This document shows, piece after piece, positions 40,062-49,092 of a DNA stretch of 64,000 bases. A program made the translations under genes and the position numbers. The stretch lies in the NCBI GenBank assembly GCA_035286125.1, contig JAYKIS010000003.1:1-64000 (forward strand). Direction: 5' to 3'. Within the stretch, counting starts at the first letter, position 1. Each line of letters opens with the position of its first letter. The stretch is from VGJW01 sp035286125 (GTDB taxonomy: Bacteria > Cyanobacteriota > Sericytochromatia > S15B-MN24 > VGJW01). The notes under the pieces were generated by a model. It did not search any database. It saw nothing but the letters and a program-made list of their open reading frames with translations, and was not told where the DNA came from.

Positions 40062-42440
40062 TCAGCTGCGCCGACGCGCCCCGAGTCGACGTTCGAGTTC
40101 GGCCAGCAAGCCAGCCTCGAGGGCTTCAACCTCGGCATCTTTCAAGGTCCGATCCTCGGCCCCGAAATCCAGGGCCATCGCGAGGCTGACCGAGCCGTCG
40201 GGCAACCCGGGGCCGGCATAGCGATCAAAGCAGCGCACGGAGCGTACGGCCTGCCTGCCTGCATCGCGAATGATCTCCTCGACCTCTGCCGCCGTCACCG
40301 TCGCCGCCACCACGACCGCGAGATCGCGACGTGCAACCGGATGGCGATCGAAAGGCCGGAAAAGGCGTGGGCCGGTATCAGCGGCTAGCGCGGGCAGCCG
40401 TGCCTCAACCAGGACCACACGCCCCCAGGCTGCCAAATCGAGCCTTTCAAGGAGTTCGGGATGCACCTCGGCTGCCACGCAGGCTCCCGAGGGCCCACCC
40501 TGGGCCGTTCGTCCGGGCTGAAGGCCGGGTAGGGTCGTAGCCCGCCATCCGGCTGTCCCGGCCACACCCAGGCAAGACATGAGCGACTCGAGCAGTCCTT
40601 GTCCCCAACGGACGTCCGGTTGCAGGGCCTGAGGCACATGAAGCCAAGGCCCGGTCTCGAGGGCACCCGCGATCAGCGCTGCGAAACGCTGCTCCTCGCG
40701 AATCACCCCCTCCTCAACCCACGCGACCTGACCTATCTCGAAGAACACCGCCCGGTCTGCCCCGTCGCGCCGACGGCGGGCCGCGATATCGAGCAACCCG
40801 GGCCAGAGGGAACGTCGAAGGACCTGGAAGTCGCCCATGCCCTCGGCAACGGCGACGGCAGGCCACGACACGAAGAAATCGTCCCGATGGGCCGGAACGA
40901 GAGAGGGCAGAACCACCTCATCCAGGCCGGCGGCGGTGGCCCAGCCGCGCAACGTCGCCGCGAGATCCGGCTTGCCGGCGCCCGCGACCCGGACCATCGG
41001 GGGCAGAATAGCCGGCACCGCATCGAGACCACACTGGAAGGCGACTTCCTCGACGAGGTCCACCTCACGCTGCAGGTCGAGGCGTCGCCAATCAGGGGGC
41101 GTGACCCGCCAGGTCGCACCGGTGGCATCCACCCTGGCACCGATACGCGCAAGAGCGGCGAGCTGGCCTTGATCCTGAACATCATGGCCAAGCAATCCAC
41201 GGGTTCGCGCTGGCCGGAATGACACGACAGGAGCAACGATGGCGTCGGGATCCGGAACCAGATCCGCCACCTGACCGGGAGTGCCACCGGCAACGTCCAC
41301 GATGCGCCGCACGGCCTCGGCAAGCAGGGCGGGAACAGCTGCTGCATCCACACCACGCGAGAAACGCTGGGCAGATTCCGAGTTCACCTGGTGGCGCCGG
41401 GCCGTCGCACGAACAGCAGCCGGATCGAAACTGGCCGCCTCGAGCAGCAAGGCCGTCGTACCCGCGTGGACGGCCGTCGCCTGACCGCCCATCACGCCCG
41501 CAAGGGCGACAGGCCTGTCCGCATCCGCAACCACCAGGTCGGCCCCATCCAGTTGCACCACGCGACCGTCAAGAAGGGCAAGCGTCTCGCCGGCCTTGCC
41601 CATGCGGACTTCCACGCGCCCTCCCTGCAGGCACTGGGCATCAAAGGCATGCATCGGCTGACCGAACTCGAGCAACATCATGTTGGTGACATCGACGATG
41701 GCATCCACAGCGCGCAAGCCGGCCGCTTCGAGGATGCGCGCAACCTTGGGCAAGGAAGGAGTCACGCGCACTCCCTCGATGGCACAGGCGGCATAGCGCC
41801 AGACACCCTCTGGCGCCATGGTCAGATGAGGTGCCACGGGTCCACCTGGCGGCATACCATCCGGGGTCGGCATGGGCACCAGTTGGCCCACACCCAGCGC
41901 CGCCAACTCACGTGCCACACCATGGGCCGACAAGAGATCACCGCGATGGGCTGGCACGGCCAGTTCAAGCACGACCTCCCCCAGGTCCATCGCTTCGGCA
42001 ATGGGCATCCCCAACTCGGTTTCCGAAGGCAGGACCCAGACGCCCTCGACGCCATCCCCGAGCGCCAGTTCCTCGAGCGAGCAGAACATGCCCTGGGACA
42101 TCACGCCCCGCATCTTCGAGGCGGCAATGGCCTTGCCCGTCGGCAGGACCGCCCCATCCAGCGCGACAGGCACGATATCTCCGGCCTGAACATTGGTCGC
42201 GGCCGTGACGATCTGCAAGGCACCTGCAGCGCCGGCATCCACCGCACAAACACGAAGTCGATCTGCATCCGGATGGGCTGCGGCCTCGACGATACGTCCC
42301 GTGATGACCCGATCCATCCCCGGCGCGAAGCGCTCGACACCTTCGAGCTCAAGGGGGGAGCGCGCGAGCGTCGCGCTGACCTCGCTCAGGCTCCAGGTCC
42401 CTCCAAGGCGGCCGCGCAGCAGATTCAGGGGCAGACGCAC
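40062..42440 (-). CDS. pheT: Phenylalanyl-tRNA synthetase beta subunit
   Basis: The 792-residue subunit has the N-terminal MRLPLNLLRGRLGGTWSL, an EMAP-like tRNA-binding domain (around residues 40-150, RITGRIVEAAAHPDADRLRVC trimmed), B3/B4 editing domain (ARRHQVNSESAQRFSRGVD), B5 domains and a C-terminal ferredoxin-like anticodon-binding domain beginning FRPFDRHPVARRDLAVVV. It works as an alpha2-beta2 enzyme with PheS. The ATG is 9 bases after the pheS stop. The order rpsF-ssb-pheS-pheT is one run on the minus strand. Confidence 0.97.
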   Translation of the reverse strand: MRLPLNLLRGRLGGTWSLSEVSATLARSPLELEGVERFAPGMDRVITGRIVEAAAHPDADRLRVCAVDAGAAGALQIVTAATNVQAGDIVPVALDGAVLPTGKAIAASKMRGVMSQGMFCSLEELALGDGVEGVWVLPSETELGMPIAEAMDLGEVVLELAVPAHRGDLLSAHGVARELAALGVGQLVPMPTPDGMPPGGPVAPHLTMAPEGVWRYAACAIEGVRVTPSLPKVARILEAAGLRAVDAIVDVTNMMLLEFGQPMHAFDAQCLQGGRVEVRMGKAGETLALLDGRVVQLDGADLVVADADRPVALAGVMGGQATAVHAGTTALLLEAASFDPAAVRATARRHQVNSESAQRFSRGVDAAAVPALLAEAVRRIVDVAGGTPGQVADLVPDPDAIVAPVVSFRPARTRGLLGHDVQDQGQLAALARIGARVDATGATWRVTPPDWRRLDLQREVDLVEEVAFQCGLDAVPAILPPMVRVAGAGKPDLAATLRGWATAAGLDEVVLPSLVPAHRDDFFVSWPAVAVAEGMGDFQVLRRSLWPGLLDIAARRRRDGADRAVFFEIGQVAWVEEGVIREEQRFAALIAGALETGPWLHVPQALQPDVRWGQGLLESLMSCLGVAGTAGWRATTLPGLQPGRTAQGGPSGACVAAEVHPELLERLDLAAWGRVVLVEARLPALAADTGPRLFRPFDRHPVARRDLAVVVAATVTAAEVEEIIRDAGRQAVRSVRCFDRYAGPGLPDGSVSLAMALDFGAEDRTLKDAEVEALEAGLLAELERRLGARRRS

Positions 42441-42449
42441 GGCACTCTC

Positions 42450-43481
42450 CTAGAACTGGGCCAAGAAACGGGCATCGTTCTCCCACAGCAGGCGGATATC
42501 CGGAATCCGGTGCCGCAGCATGGCAATGCGCTCCACACCAAGACCGAAGGCGAAGCCCGAATAACGCTCGGAATCGATGCCTACGGCCCCGAGGACTGCC
42601 GGATCCACCATCCCGCAGCCAAGTATCTCCAGCCAGCCCGTATGGGAGCAGACCCTGCAGCCCGCGCCCTCGCAGAAGACGCAACGAACATCCATCTCTG
42701 CCGAAGGTTCCGTGAAGGGGAAGAAACTGGGCCGCAACCTCATGGGCGTCCCGGGGCCGAAGACACCGTCGGCAAAGGCCTGCAGCACACCCTTGAGGTG
42801 GGCAAAGGTGATGCCCTCATCCACGTGCAGGCCCTCGAGCTGGTGAAACATCGGGAAGTGGCGCGGCGTCACGGCGTCGCGACGATACACCCGACCCGGA
42901 GCAATGATCCGGATGGGAGGCCTTCCCGCTGCCATGTGGCGAATCTGGACAGACGAGGTCTGGGTGCGGAGCAGGCGACCGTCCGGCAGGTAGAACGTAT
43001 CTTTGGGGTCCCGGGCCGGGTGATCATCCGGGGTATTGAGCGCCGAAAAGTTGTGCCAGGCGTCCTCGACCTCCGGACCCTCGGCAAGCCCATAGCCCAA
43101 GCTACCGAAAAGGGCAACCAACTCGTCACGGACCTGGGACAGGACGTGCGCATGGCCCATCGGGCGACCGATGGAAGGCATCGAGAGATCCAACGCTTCG
43201 GATTCGATACGCGCAGCCGTCTCGGCCGCACGGAGCAGACGCTCCCTCTCCGCGTGAGCAGCCTCAAGGGCCACCTTGAGACGATTGACGGCCCCGCCAT
43301 AGGGCTTGCGCTCTTCCGCCGGCAAGGTCGGAATCATCTTGAGGGCCTGGGTGACCCGACCGCGCTCACGACCGAGGAACTCGGTCAGCCAGGCCTCGAG
43401 TCCAGCCGTCGTCGACACCGTGCCCAGACGATCAAGCGCTTCCCGCTCAATCGCCCCGAGTGCTTCCTGAGCGGTCGTCAT
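42450..43481 (-). CDS. pheS: Phenylalanyl-tRNA synthetase alpha subunit
   Basis: A class II synthetase of 343 residues. The N-terminal coiled coil (about 1-100, EAAHAERERLLRAAETAARI) binds tRNA. The catalytic domain has motif 2 in FHQLEGLHVDEGITFAHLKG and motif 3 in GFAFGLGVERIAMLRH. Phe recognition residues lie in the Cys-rich CVFCEGAGCRVCSHTGWLE segment found in many bacterial enzymes. It lies 37 bases after ssb. Confidence 0.97.
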   Translation of the reverse strand: MTTAQEALGAIEREALDRLGTVSTTAGLEAWLTEFLGRERGRVTQALKMIPTLPAEERKPYGGAVNRLKVALEAAHAERERLLRAAETAARIESEALDLSMPSIGRPMGHAHVLSQVRDELVALFGSLGYGLAEGPEVEDAWHNFSALNTPDDHPARDPKDTFYLPDGRLLRTQTSSVQIRHMAAGRPPIRIIAPGRVYRRDAVTPRHFPMFHQLEGLHVDEGITFAHLKGVLQAFADGVFGPGTPMRLRPSFFPFTEPSAEMDVRCVFCEGAGCRVCSHTGWLEILGCGMVDPAVLGAVGIDSERYSGFAFGLGVERIAMLRHRIPDIRLLWENDARFLAQF

Positions 43482-43518
43482 CCGTCAAATCCGTTTGCAG
43501 GCATGCCCGCGGAGGGCA

Positions 43519-43974
43519 TCAGAAGGGGTACGGACCGTCGAAGTCCGCCTCGCCGGCTCCCCACGGGTCTGCGTCGGCCGCAGGCAAAACCGCCTTGGGC
43601 GCGACGGGGCGTTCCGCATCATAGGCTGACGTCGAGGCAGGAAGACCAGCATCCAGCGAAGCGCCGATCGCCTGAACGACAGCAGCCTCGATGAAGATCC
43701 GGGTCGCGTTCTGCTCGTCCCGGAACGTCTTCATGCGTCCCTCGACGGCCACGACCGACCCGGGCTTCAACTGAGCCGCCACCTCGGCCTGCCGCCCGAC
43801 GGCCTCGACGGAGAAGATGTCGAAACGTGGAGCATCCTGCTCGTTCCGCGCCGGCTTGGAAACACGAATGCGGAAACGGGTCAGATCGTAGCCTGTGGGC
43901 GTGGTACCACGATGCGGCACACCCTGGGCGTCGGTATCGACCGTACCCACGAGCACAATCTGGTTGACCGACAC
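43519..43974 (-). CDS. ssb: Single-stranded DNA-binding protein
   Basis: A 151-residue OB-fold protein: VNQIVLVGTVDTDA, then FRIRVSKPA, FDIFSVEAVGRQAEV and VAVEGRMKTFRD. The C-terminus ends DFDGPYPF, the acidic tip plus PF that recruits replication partners. It binds ssDNA in replication and repair. The GTG at 43974 has AGGAG 7 bases upstream and follows rpsF by 10 bases, the widespread rpsF-ssb order. rpsR, normally next, is absent. Confidence 0.9.
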   Translation of the reverse strand: MSVNQIVLVGTVDTDAQGVPHRGTTPTGYDLTRFRIRVSKPARNEQDAPRFDIFSVEAVGRQAEVAAQLKPGSVVAVEGRMKTFRDEQNATRIFIEAAVVQAIGASLDAGLPASTSAYDAERPVAPKAVLPAADADPWGAGEADFDGPYPF

Positions 43975-43984
43975 GCGCCTGCTC

Positions 43985-44320
43985 CTAGGCTTCGGCCGGT
44001 GCGGCCGCAGCCTTGGTCTGGATGGGGCCGGCCTCTTCCTGCGTCAGGATCATGGCCCGGAGGAAGTCATCCGAGATGGCGAACATGCGACGGAGCTCGT
44101 CGAGGAGGAGCTGCGCACCCTCGAAGTTGACGAGGCAGTAGGTCCCTTCGCGCTGATCGTTCACTTCATAGGCCAGACGGCGCTTGCCCTTCTTCTCGTG
44201 GCGGACGACCGAGCCGCCGAACTTGGCGATCAGATCCTCGACCTGCTTCATGGCCGCATCCACCTGCTCATCCTCGAGCTGGGGACGGACGATGTACATC
44301 GACTCGTAAGCCTTGGTCAC
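43985..44320 (-). CDS. rpsF: Ribosomal protein S6
   Basis: The 111-residue protein matches S6: YESMYIVRPQLEDEQVDAAM, KKGKRRLAYEVNDQREGTY and LLDELRRMFAISDDFLRAMI. It binds the central domain of 16S rRNA with S18. GTG at 44320 has GGAG 8 bases upstream. The leader holds a 7-bp GC hairpin (44347-44362), which could serve autoregulation, and TACGCT as a -10 (44391-44386). Confidence 0.96.
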   Translation of the reverse strand: MTKAYESMYIVRPQLEDEQVDAAMKQVEDLIAKFGGSVVRHEKKGKRRLAYEVNDQREGTYCLVNFEGAQLLLDELRRMFAISDDFLRAMILTQEEAGPIQTKAAAAPAEA

Positions 44321-44346
44321 GACAATGTCTCCACACGGACAACGGC

Positions 44347-44362
44347 CCGCCGCCTGCGGCGG
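44347..44362 (-). promoter_or_regulatory. GC hairpin in the rpsF leader
   Basis: CCGCCGC-CT-GCGGCGG forms a 7-bp stem 27 bases upstream of rpsF. Ribosomal-protein leaders often carry such autoregulatory hairpins. I could not confirm the consensus of the S6:S18 leader motif. Confidence 0.35.
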
Positions 44363-44385
44363 TCGAACAAAAGGGATGAAGCTTC

Positions 44386-44391
44386 AGCGTA
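44386..44391 (-). promoter_or_regulatory. Possible -10 element (TACGCT) of rpsF
   Basis: On the minus strand TACGCT stands 66 bases before the rpsF GTG, upstream of the leader hairpin. The same hexamer precedes the helicase gene. Confidence 0.3.
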
Positions 44392-44399
44392 CCACGTCA

Positions 44400-44420
44400 G
44401 CCCCCTTCGGGAAAGGGGGC
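44400..44420 (-). terminator. Hairpin after secF
   Basis: GCCCCCTT pairs with AAGGGGGC across a five-base loop, 9 bases after the secF stop. There is no U-run, so it would need Rho or act as an mRNA end stabiliser. Confidence 0.4.
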
Positions 44421-44429
44421 CCAACTCCG

Positions 44430-45461
44430 TCAGGCAGTCGCCTGGGCCGACGGGGCCTGACCGGAAGGCGGCAGCTTCGCAGCCGCGCGATCCCGCCAGA
44501 GGACCAGCAGGGGCGCCGCATTGAAGATGCTGCTGTAGGTGCCTGAAACGATGCCGATGAGCATCGCGAGGCAGAAGAAGAAGATGCTCGAACCGCCGAA
44601 GAGGACCAACGGAATCAACGTCAGGACGACGGTCAGGCTGGTATTGACCGAACGCGCGAAAGTCTGGTTGACGCTGCGGTTGGCCACGTCCCCGAAGGTG
44701 TCGCCCTTGCGCGCCAGACCAAGGTTCTCGCGGAAACGGTCGAAGATGACGATGGTGTCGTGGACCGAGAAGCCCATCACCGTGAGCAAAGCCGTCACGA
44801 GGAGACCGTCCGCCTCGGCACCGAGTGTCAGGCTGAGAATCGCGAACGAGCCAAGCATCACGACGACGTCGTGAACCATCGCGGCGATGGCGCACATCGC
44901 GAAGTCGAACTGGTAGCGCACGGCGATGTAGCCCAGGATGACCAGGATGCCCGCGGCAAGGGCCAGCATCGCGTTGCGGAGCAACTCGGCACCAATCTTG
45001 GGCCCGACCGTCTCGATGCGCTCGGGCACGAAGGTACCGAGACCGGACTTCCCGGCAAGTTCGGACTTGAGCTGGCCGACCTCCGAAGCGGTCAGCGTCC
45101 GGGTCCGCAGGATCAGCGTCGACCCTTCGACGCTACCCGAGGCATCCCGTTGCGCCGTCTCAAGCACCTCCTGAATCTCGCCTTCGACCTTGTGGCCATC
45201 CAGACTGATGGTCCCGAGTGCGTCTCGAAGTTGCTCGACGGAGACCACCCTGTCGAAACGCAACTGCAGGAGCGAGCCCCCCACGAAGTCGATCCCCAGC
45301 TTGACCGGGGCACCGAACCGCGAGAAGCACATCACGATGGCGATGATGCCCGGGATCATCATGGCGGCCGAGATTCCGAACCACAGGGTCTTGCGGCCCA
45401 TCACGTCGATGAGGGGCGCAGGCTCCGGCGCTCCGGCGGGTGCAGTGTTCTCGACGGCCAT
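44430..45461 (-). CDS. secF: Protein-export membrane protein SecF
   Basis: A 343-residue RND-type membrane protein with six helices and one periplasmic loop. Typical sequences are IDFVGGSLLQLRF after TM1, GAELLRNAMLALAAGILVILG and GFSVHDTIVIFDRFREN. SecDF uses the proton gradient to pull exported proteins from the SecYEG channel. An N-terminal extension of about 20 residues (TAPAGAPEPAPLIDVMG) precedes the first helix. Its ATG overlaps the secD stop by one base. Confidence 0.96.
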   Translation of the reverse strand: MAVENTAPAGAPEPAPLIDVMGRKTLWFGISAAMMIPGIIAIVMCFSRFGAPVKLGIDFVGGSLLQLRFDRVVSVEQLRDALGTISLDGHKVEGEIQEVLETAQRDASGSVEGSTLILRTRTLTASEVGQLKSELAGKSGLGTFVPERIETVGPKIGAELLRNAMLALAAGILVILGYIAVRYQFDFAMCAIAAMVHDVVVMLGSFAILSLTLGAEADGLLVTALLTVMGFSVHDTIVIFDRFRENLGLARKGDTFGDVANRSVNQTFARSVNTSLTVVLTLIPLVLFGGSSIFFFCLAMLIGIVSGTYSSIFNAAPLLVLWRDRAAAKLPPSGQAPSAQATA

Positions 45462-46723
45462 CAGATACGGACTCCGAAGAGGGTGGGGGACTTCATCGAG
45501 GGAGACTCGAGGACCTGGTGGAGCAAGGCGCGGGTGACGGTGATGGCTGTAAACAGGCTGCAGAGGACACCGACGGCCAACGTGAGCGCGAAGCCCCTGA
45601 CGAGGCCCGTGCCCAGCGCGTACAGGATGAAGCAGGTCAGCAGCGTGGTCGAGTTCGAGTCGAAGATCGCCGTGAAAGCGCGGCGGAAGCCGATTTCAAT
45701 CGCCGAGTAGAGGCTGCGGCCGGCGCGCAACTCTTCCTTGGTTCGCTCGAAGATGAGCACGTTTGCATCGACGGCCATGCCGACGGACAGGATGAAGCCG
45801 GCAATGCCCGGCACCGTGAGCGTGATGGGAATCAGCTTGAAGATGGCCAGGACCAGAACCGCATAGACGGCAAGCGCGAGGTCGGCGACCAGGCCCGGCA
45901 GGCGGTAGTAGGCGAGCATGAACAGGACGACGAGCACGAAACCGGCGATGCCGGCCCGGACGGCGCTGCGGACGACATCTGTTCCCAGCGAGGCGCCGAC
46001 GACCCGGTTCTCGATCTCGACCAGGGGCACGGGCAAGGCACCAGCCTTGAGCTGACTGGCCAACAACTGGGCTTCCCGGGCTGTGAACGACCCCGTGATG
46101 ATCGCCTCGCCCTGAAGAATGGGTTCGTTGACCCGCGGGGCGGAGACAACCTTGTCGTCAAGCTTGATGGCGATGGTCTGCCCCACGAATCGGCTTGTCA
46201 GGTCCCCGAAGAGCTTGCCACCCTCGGCATTGAAGCGCAGCGAAACGTGCCAGCCCTTGCCGGTCCCCGCCCCGTCAGGTTGAGCGCTTGCGTCGACGAG
46301 CATCTTGCCTGTGAGCGGAGTATCGGCGTAGGCCGAAGCCGTAGCGTTCCGCATCGGGGAGGTGGTGACGGGCTCCTGGAAGACCAGCTGCGCCGTCTTG
46401 CCCAGATAGTTCCGGGCTTCCTCAGGATTGCGCAGGCCGGGCAGGTCGATGACGACCTGACGATCGCCCTTGCGCTGGATCGAGGGCTCCGTGACGCCGT
46501 ACTGGTCGACGCGATTGCGGATGACCTGAATGACCGACGCCATGACCTTGTCGTCGACCTTGACCGTGGAGGTGTCCTTGGCCTCGAGGACCAGATGCAT
46601 GCCGCCCTGAATGTCGAGACCCAGGCGGAACGGGAACTGCTTGCCGTCCTGGACGACCCACATGGACCCCATGGTCAGCAGGACCACGAGAAGCAGCATC
46701 ACCTGGCGCGGCGTTATTTTCAC
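45461..46723 (-). CDS. secD: Protein-export membrane protein SecD
   Basis: The 420-residue partner of SecF has TM1, FRLGLDIQGGMHLVLEA, a compact periplasmic part with IRNRVDQYGVTEPSIQRKG and VIDLPGLRNPEEARN, the segment ITGSFTAREAQLLASQLKAG, and five C-terminal helices with GMAVDANVLIFERTKEEL. This is the short form seen in many Firmicutes and cyanobacteria rather than the 600-residue E. coli protein. The GTG at 46723 is convergent-free and begins the secDF operon; TAGACT lies about 30 bases upstream. Confidence 0.96.
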   Translation of the reverse strand: MKITPRQVMLLLVVLLTMGSMWVVQDGKQFPFRLGLDIQGGMHLVLEAKDTSTVKVDDKVMASVIQVIRNRVDQYGVTEPSIQRKGDRQVVIDLPGLRNPEEARNYLGKTAQLVFQEPVTTSPMRNATASAYADTPLTGKMLVDASAQPDGAGTGKGWHVSLRFNAEGGKLFGDLTSRFVGQTIAIKLDDKVVSAPRVNEPILQGEAIITGSFTAREAQLLASQLKAGALPVPLVEIENRVVGASLGTDVVRSAVRAGIAGFVLVVLFMLAYYRLPGLVADLALAVYAVLVLAIFKLIPITLTVPGIAGFILSVGMAVDANVLIFERTKEELRAGRSLYSAIEIGFRRAFTAIFDSNSTTLLTCFILYALGTGLVRGFALTLAVGVLCSLFTAITVTRALLHQVLESPSMKSPTLFGVRI

Positions 46724-46794
46724 GAAGCATCACCGGGAAAGGAAGGACAAGGCCGTTCAGTCTAGGCCGGTGGCAAGGGAGGGTCAAGAGACCG

Positions 46795-46800
46795 TAGCAT
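46795..46800 (+). promoter_or_regulatory. Leaderless -10 element (TAGCAT) before the membrane protein gene
   Basis: TAGCAT-GCAGGA-GTG places the GTG start at the expected +1 and supports it over the in-frame TTG nine bases on. Confidence 0.55.
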
Positions 46801-46806
46801 GCAGGA

Positions 46807-47409
46807 GTGTCACGATTGCTGCTTGTCCTGCTCGGACTCACCCTGACCGTCCTCGGCCTGTTCGTCGAGGTGCCGTGCCCTTTCCTGGCACCTGCCGGCA
46901 CCCTGCCCTTCGGGGGAAGAGTCCTGTTCGAGGCCGCGGGTTGGACCGTCGGCACCGCTCCGTGGACGTTGCAAGGACTCGGGCCGTGGGTTGCGGGCCT
47001 GACCCTGCCCCCGGCGCAGGCAAGCGTCGCTCTGGCCCTGTGGCTGACCGCCTGCCTCCTCGGGGCTCCCTGGGCAGAGTCGTCCCGCGGCCTCGCGATG
47101 GTCACGGGACCGGCCTTCGGCTTCCAGTTCGGCTTGGTGGTCCAGGCCATGGTCATCGCCCTGAGCGTACGGGGAGGAACGTTCCGGCATCGCTTCATGG
47201 GCCTGTTGCTGGGCCAGGCTGCCAGTTGGTCCTGCGGTGCCGCCTGGCTGGCCCTGCGTGACGTGGACCCCTGGCCCCTGGTTGCAGGCCAGGCTTCGGG
47301 GCTGCCCGGCCTGCTGGTTGCCTGGGCCGCGCTGGCCAGCCTGCCCACCGCACTGGGGCGCCGCAAGGAGGCGCCCAAGGCCCCGGCGTCGCCTCACGTG
47401 ATCCGCTGA
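46807..47409 (+). CDS. Hydrophobic membrane protein of unknown function
   Basis: A 200-residue protein with about six hydrophobic helices (beginning MSRLLLVLLGLTLTVLGLFV), few charges and a basic tail (RRKEAPKAPASP). Helices contain Gly and Trp but no recognised motif. It is divergent from secD and convergent with ispE, overlapping it by 16 bases. The GTG is chosen because TAGCAT stands six bases upstream (leaderless pattern). The TTG at 46816 with AGGAG 8 bases upstream is the alternative. Confidence 0.65.
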   Translation: MSRLLLVLLGLTLTVLGLFVEVPCPFLAPAGTLPFGGRVLFEAAGWTVGTAPWTLQGLGPWVAGLTLPPAQASVALALWLTACLLGAPWAESSRGLAMVTGPAFGFQFGLVVQAMVIALSVRGGTFRHRFMGLLLGQAASWSCGAAWLALRDVDPWPLVAGQASGLPGLLVAWAALASLPTALGRRKEAPKAPASPHVIR

Positions 47410-48284
47410 AGCGGCTCCGCCACCGTCCGGAACGGAAAAACCCAGCCGGAGAAGCCCGACGAGGCCCGCGCGACCCCCTTGGCGTGTTGGGCATCCCTGG
47501 CCCAGCCCACCCAGCATGCCCCGCTTCCCGCAAGCAGGACGGACTCGGCGCCCGCCGCGAGCAAGGCATCCGGGGTGGTCGCCAAAGCCGGCAAGGCCCG
47601 CCGCACCGGAATCTCGAAATCATTGGCCATGGCGGACAGGATGCCCGGCCTGTCTCTGCGCAGCCATGCGTCCCTCAAGGGAGCGAGATCACACGGAAGC
47701 CGAGCTGGCACCGCATCGAGCCAACGGTAGGCGTCGCGCGTGGGCACCCGCTCCGGGCCGCAGGCCAGGACGCCGTACAGTTCCGGTCCCTGCGGCAAGG
47801 GCTCCAGCAGTTCCCCGCGGCCCGTTGCCCATGCCGGCCCTGTCCCCAGGAAGAATGCCACATCCGAACCCAGGCCGCGCGCAAGAGCCTCCGCCTGCTC
47901 ATCAGAGATAGCCCCGCCCAGGACGAGGACCTTCAGGACAGCCGCCGCATCGGCAGAGCCGGCTCCGAGGCCGCCCCCCGCCGGCAGTTGCTTCACGAGG
48001 TGGAACGCGTACCCTCCGGGAGATCCCGCCAGCCGCCACGCCCTGTGGGCCAGGTTCTGTTCGACAGGCCCGAGATCCGTGGCGGGGGCATCCTCCGCCC
48101 ATGAGACCTCCCACGATGTGGGCCCCGGACGCCGCGCGACGTGCAACACATCGCAGGCATCGATGGCAACCAGCAAGGTGTTGACGGGATGATAACCGTC
48201 GGTCCCCGGAGGGCCCACCGAAAGTCCCAGGTTCAGCTTGGCACGGACCCGCCAGCTGCCCACGGGATCAGTCCGGCAAGGCAT
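47394..48284 (-). CDS. ispE: 4-diphosphocytidyl-2-C-methyl-D-erythritol kinase
   Basis: A GHMP kinase of the MEP isoprenoid pathway. Residues include VRAKLNLGLSVGP (substrate site Lys/Asn), DGYHPVNTLLVAID and the phosphate loop LPAGGGLGAGSADAAAVL, then GSDVAFFLGTGPAWATGRGE and a final LLAGSGACWVG. It phosphorylates CDP-methylerythritol. The start is ATG 48284, overlapping rsmA by 17 bases; a GTG at 48263 would give the more usual 289 residues. The pair rsmA-ispE is common in bacteria. Confidence 0.93.
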   Translation of the reverse strand: MPCRTDPVGSWRVRAKLNLGLSVGPPGTDGYHPVNTLLVAIDACDVLHVARRPGPTSWEVSWAEDAPATDLGPVEQNLAHRAWRLAGSPGGYAFHLVKQLPAGGGLGAGSADAAAVLKVLVLGGAISDEQAEALARGLGSDVAFFLGTGPAWATGRGELLEPLPQGPELYGVLACGPERVPTRDAYRWLDAVPARLPCDLAPLRDAWLRRDRPGILSAMANDFEIPVRRALPALATTPDALLAAGAESVLLAGSGACWVGWARDAQHAKGVARASSGFSGWVFPFRTVAEPLQRIT

Positions 48285-49092
48285 CGGCGAGTCGCACCAG
48301 GCCGGCCAAATCGAGCGTCTCCCCGCGAACGAGCGGATCCAGACCCGCACACGCCTCGGCCAGGACTTCGGAGGACCAACCGGCAGATTTGAGTGCGTTA
48401 CGCAGGGTCTTGCGCCGCTGGGCAAAGATGGCCCTGACCACGCGCCGGAAACGTAACGGGCTGGCGGGCGGTACCGCCCACTGCGCACGGACATCGATGC
48501 AGACAACGGCGGAGTCCACGCCGGGTACCGGCTTGAAAGCCCTGCGCGGAACCTTGCAGACCAGGCGCACCTCGGCACGTTGCCGGACCGCGACAGACAA
48601 GGCACCCCACTGGCGCGACCCCGGCTCGGCAAGCAGGCGATCGGCCACCTCCTCCTGGACCATCAGCACCAGTCGGCGGAACGGCGTGCCGGTGTCCCCG
48701 GCGTCATCCGCACCCAGGGCACGCAGGATCAGCGGCGATGTCAGGTAGTAGGGGATATTGGCAACCAGCATCGACCCTTCGGGCAAGCCGAGTGCAGGCC
48801 ACGACGTGTCCATGACGTCCGCCCACACCACCTCGAGGTTCGGATGATTGGCCTCGAGCACCCGCAGGCCCGTCCGTAACCGCTCGTCGAGCTCCACGGC
48901 GACGACGCGTGCCCCTGTCGCCAGCAGGCGCTCCGTAAGGGCACCCTTGCCCGGCCCGACCTCGAGCACCGTATCCCCATCGCCCGCCCCTGCGGCCTCG
49001 ATGATACGGTCGAGGACCGAAGCATCCGTCAGGAAATTCTGCCCCAGGCTGCGCTTGGCCCGGAAGGCCGGGACCGGCGGACGCTCCCTCAT
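48268..49092 (-). CDS. rsmA: 16S rRNA dimethyladenosine transferase (RsmA/KsgA)
   Basis: The 274-residue enzyme methylates two adenosines in helix 45 of 16S rRNA late in 30S assembly. It shows SLGQNFLTDASVLDRI, the SAM loop VLEVGPGKGALTE, VVAVELDERL and the catalytic NIPYYLTSPLI. The C-terminal helical part follows. The ATG overlaps the plsY stop by 4 bases (ATGA). Confidence 0.96.
   Translation of the reverse strand: MRERPPVPAFRAKRSLGQNFLTDASVLDRIIEAAGAGDGDTVLEVGPGKGALTERLLATGARVVAVELDERLRTGLRVLEANHPNLEVVWADVMDTSWPALGLPEGSMLVANIPYYLTSPLILRALGADDAGDTGTPFRRLVLMVQEEVADRLLAEPGSRQWGALSVAVRQRAEVRLVCKVPRRAFKPVPGVDSAVVCIDVRAQWAVPPASPLRFRRVVRAIFAQRRKTLRNALKSAGWSSEVLAEACAGLDPLVRGETLDLAGLVRLADALPD

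Noticed and set aside
41391..43694. Plus-strand open frame opposite pheT/pheS
   Set aside because: pheS and pheT motifs on the minus strand explain the constraint.
44321..44400. S6:S18 ribosomal-protein leader motif
   Set aside because: A hairpin is present, but I could not verify the conserved bulge and CCG context, so it is listed only as a generic hairpin.
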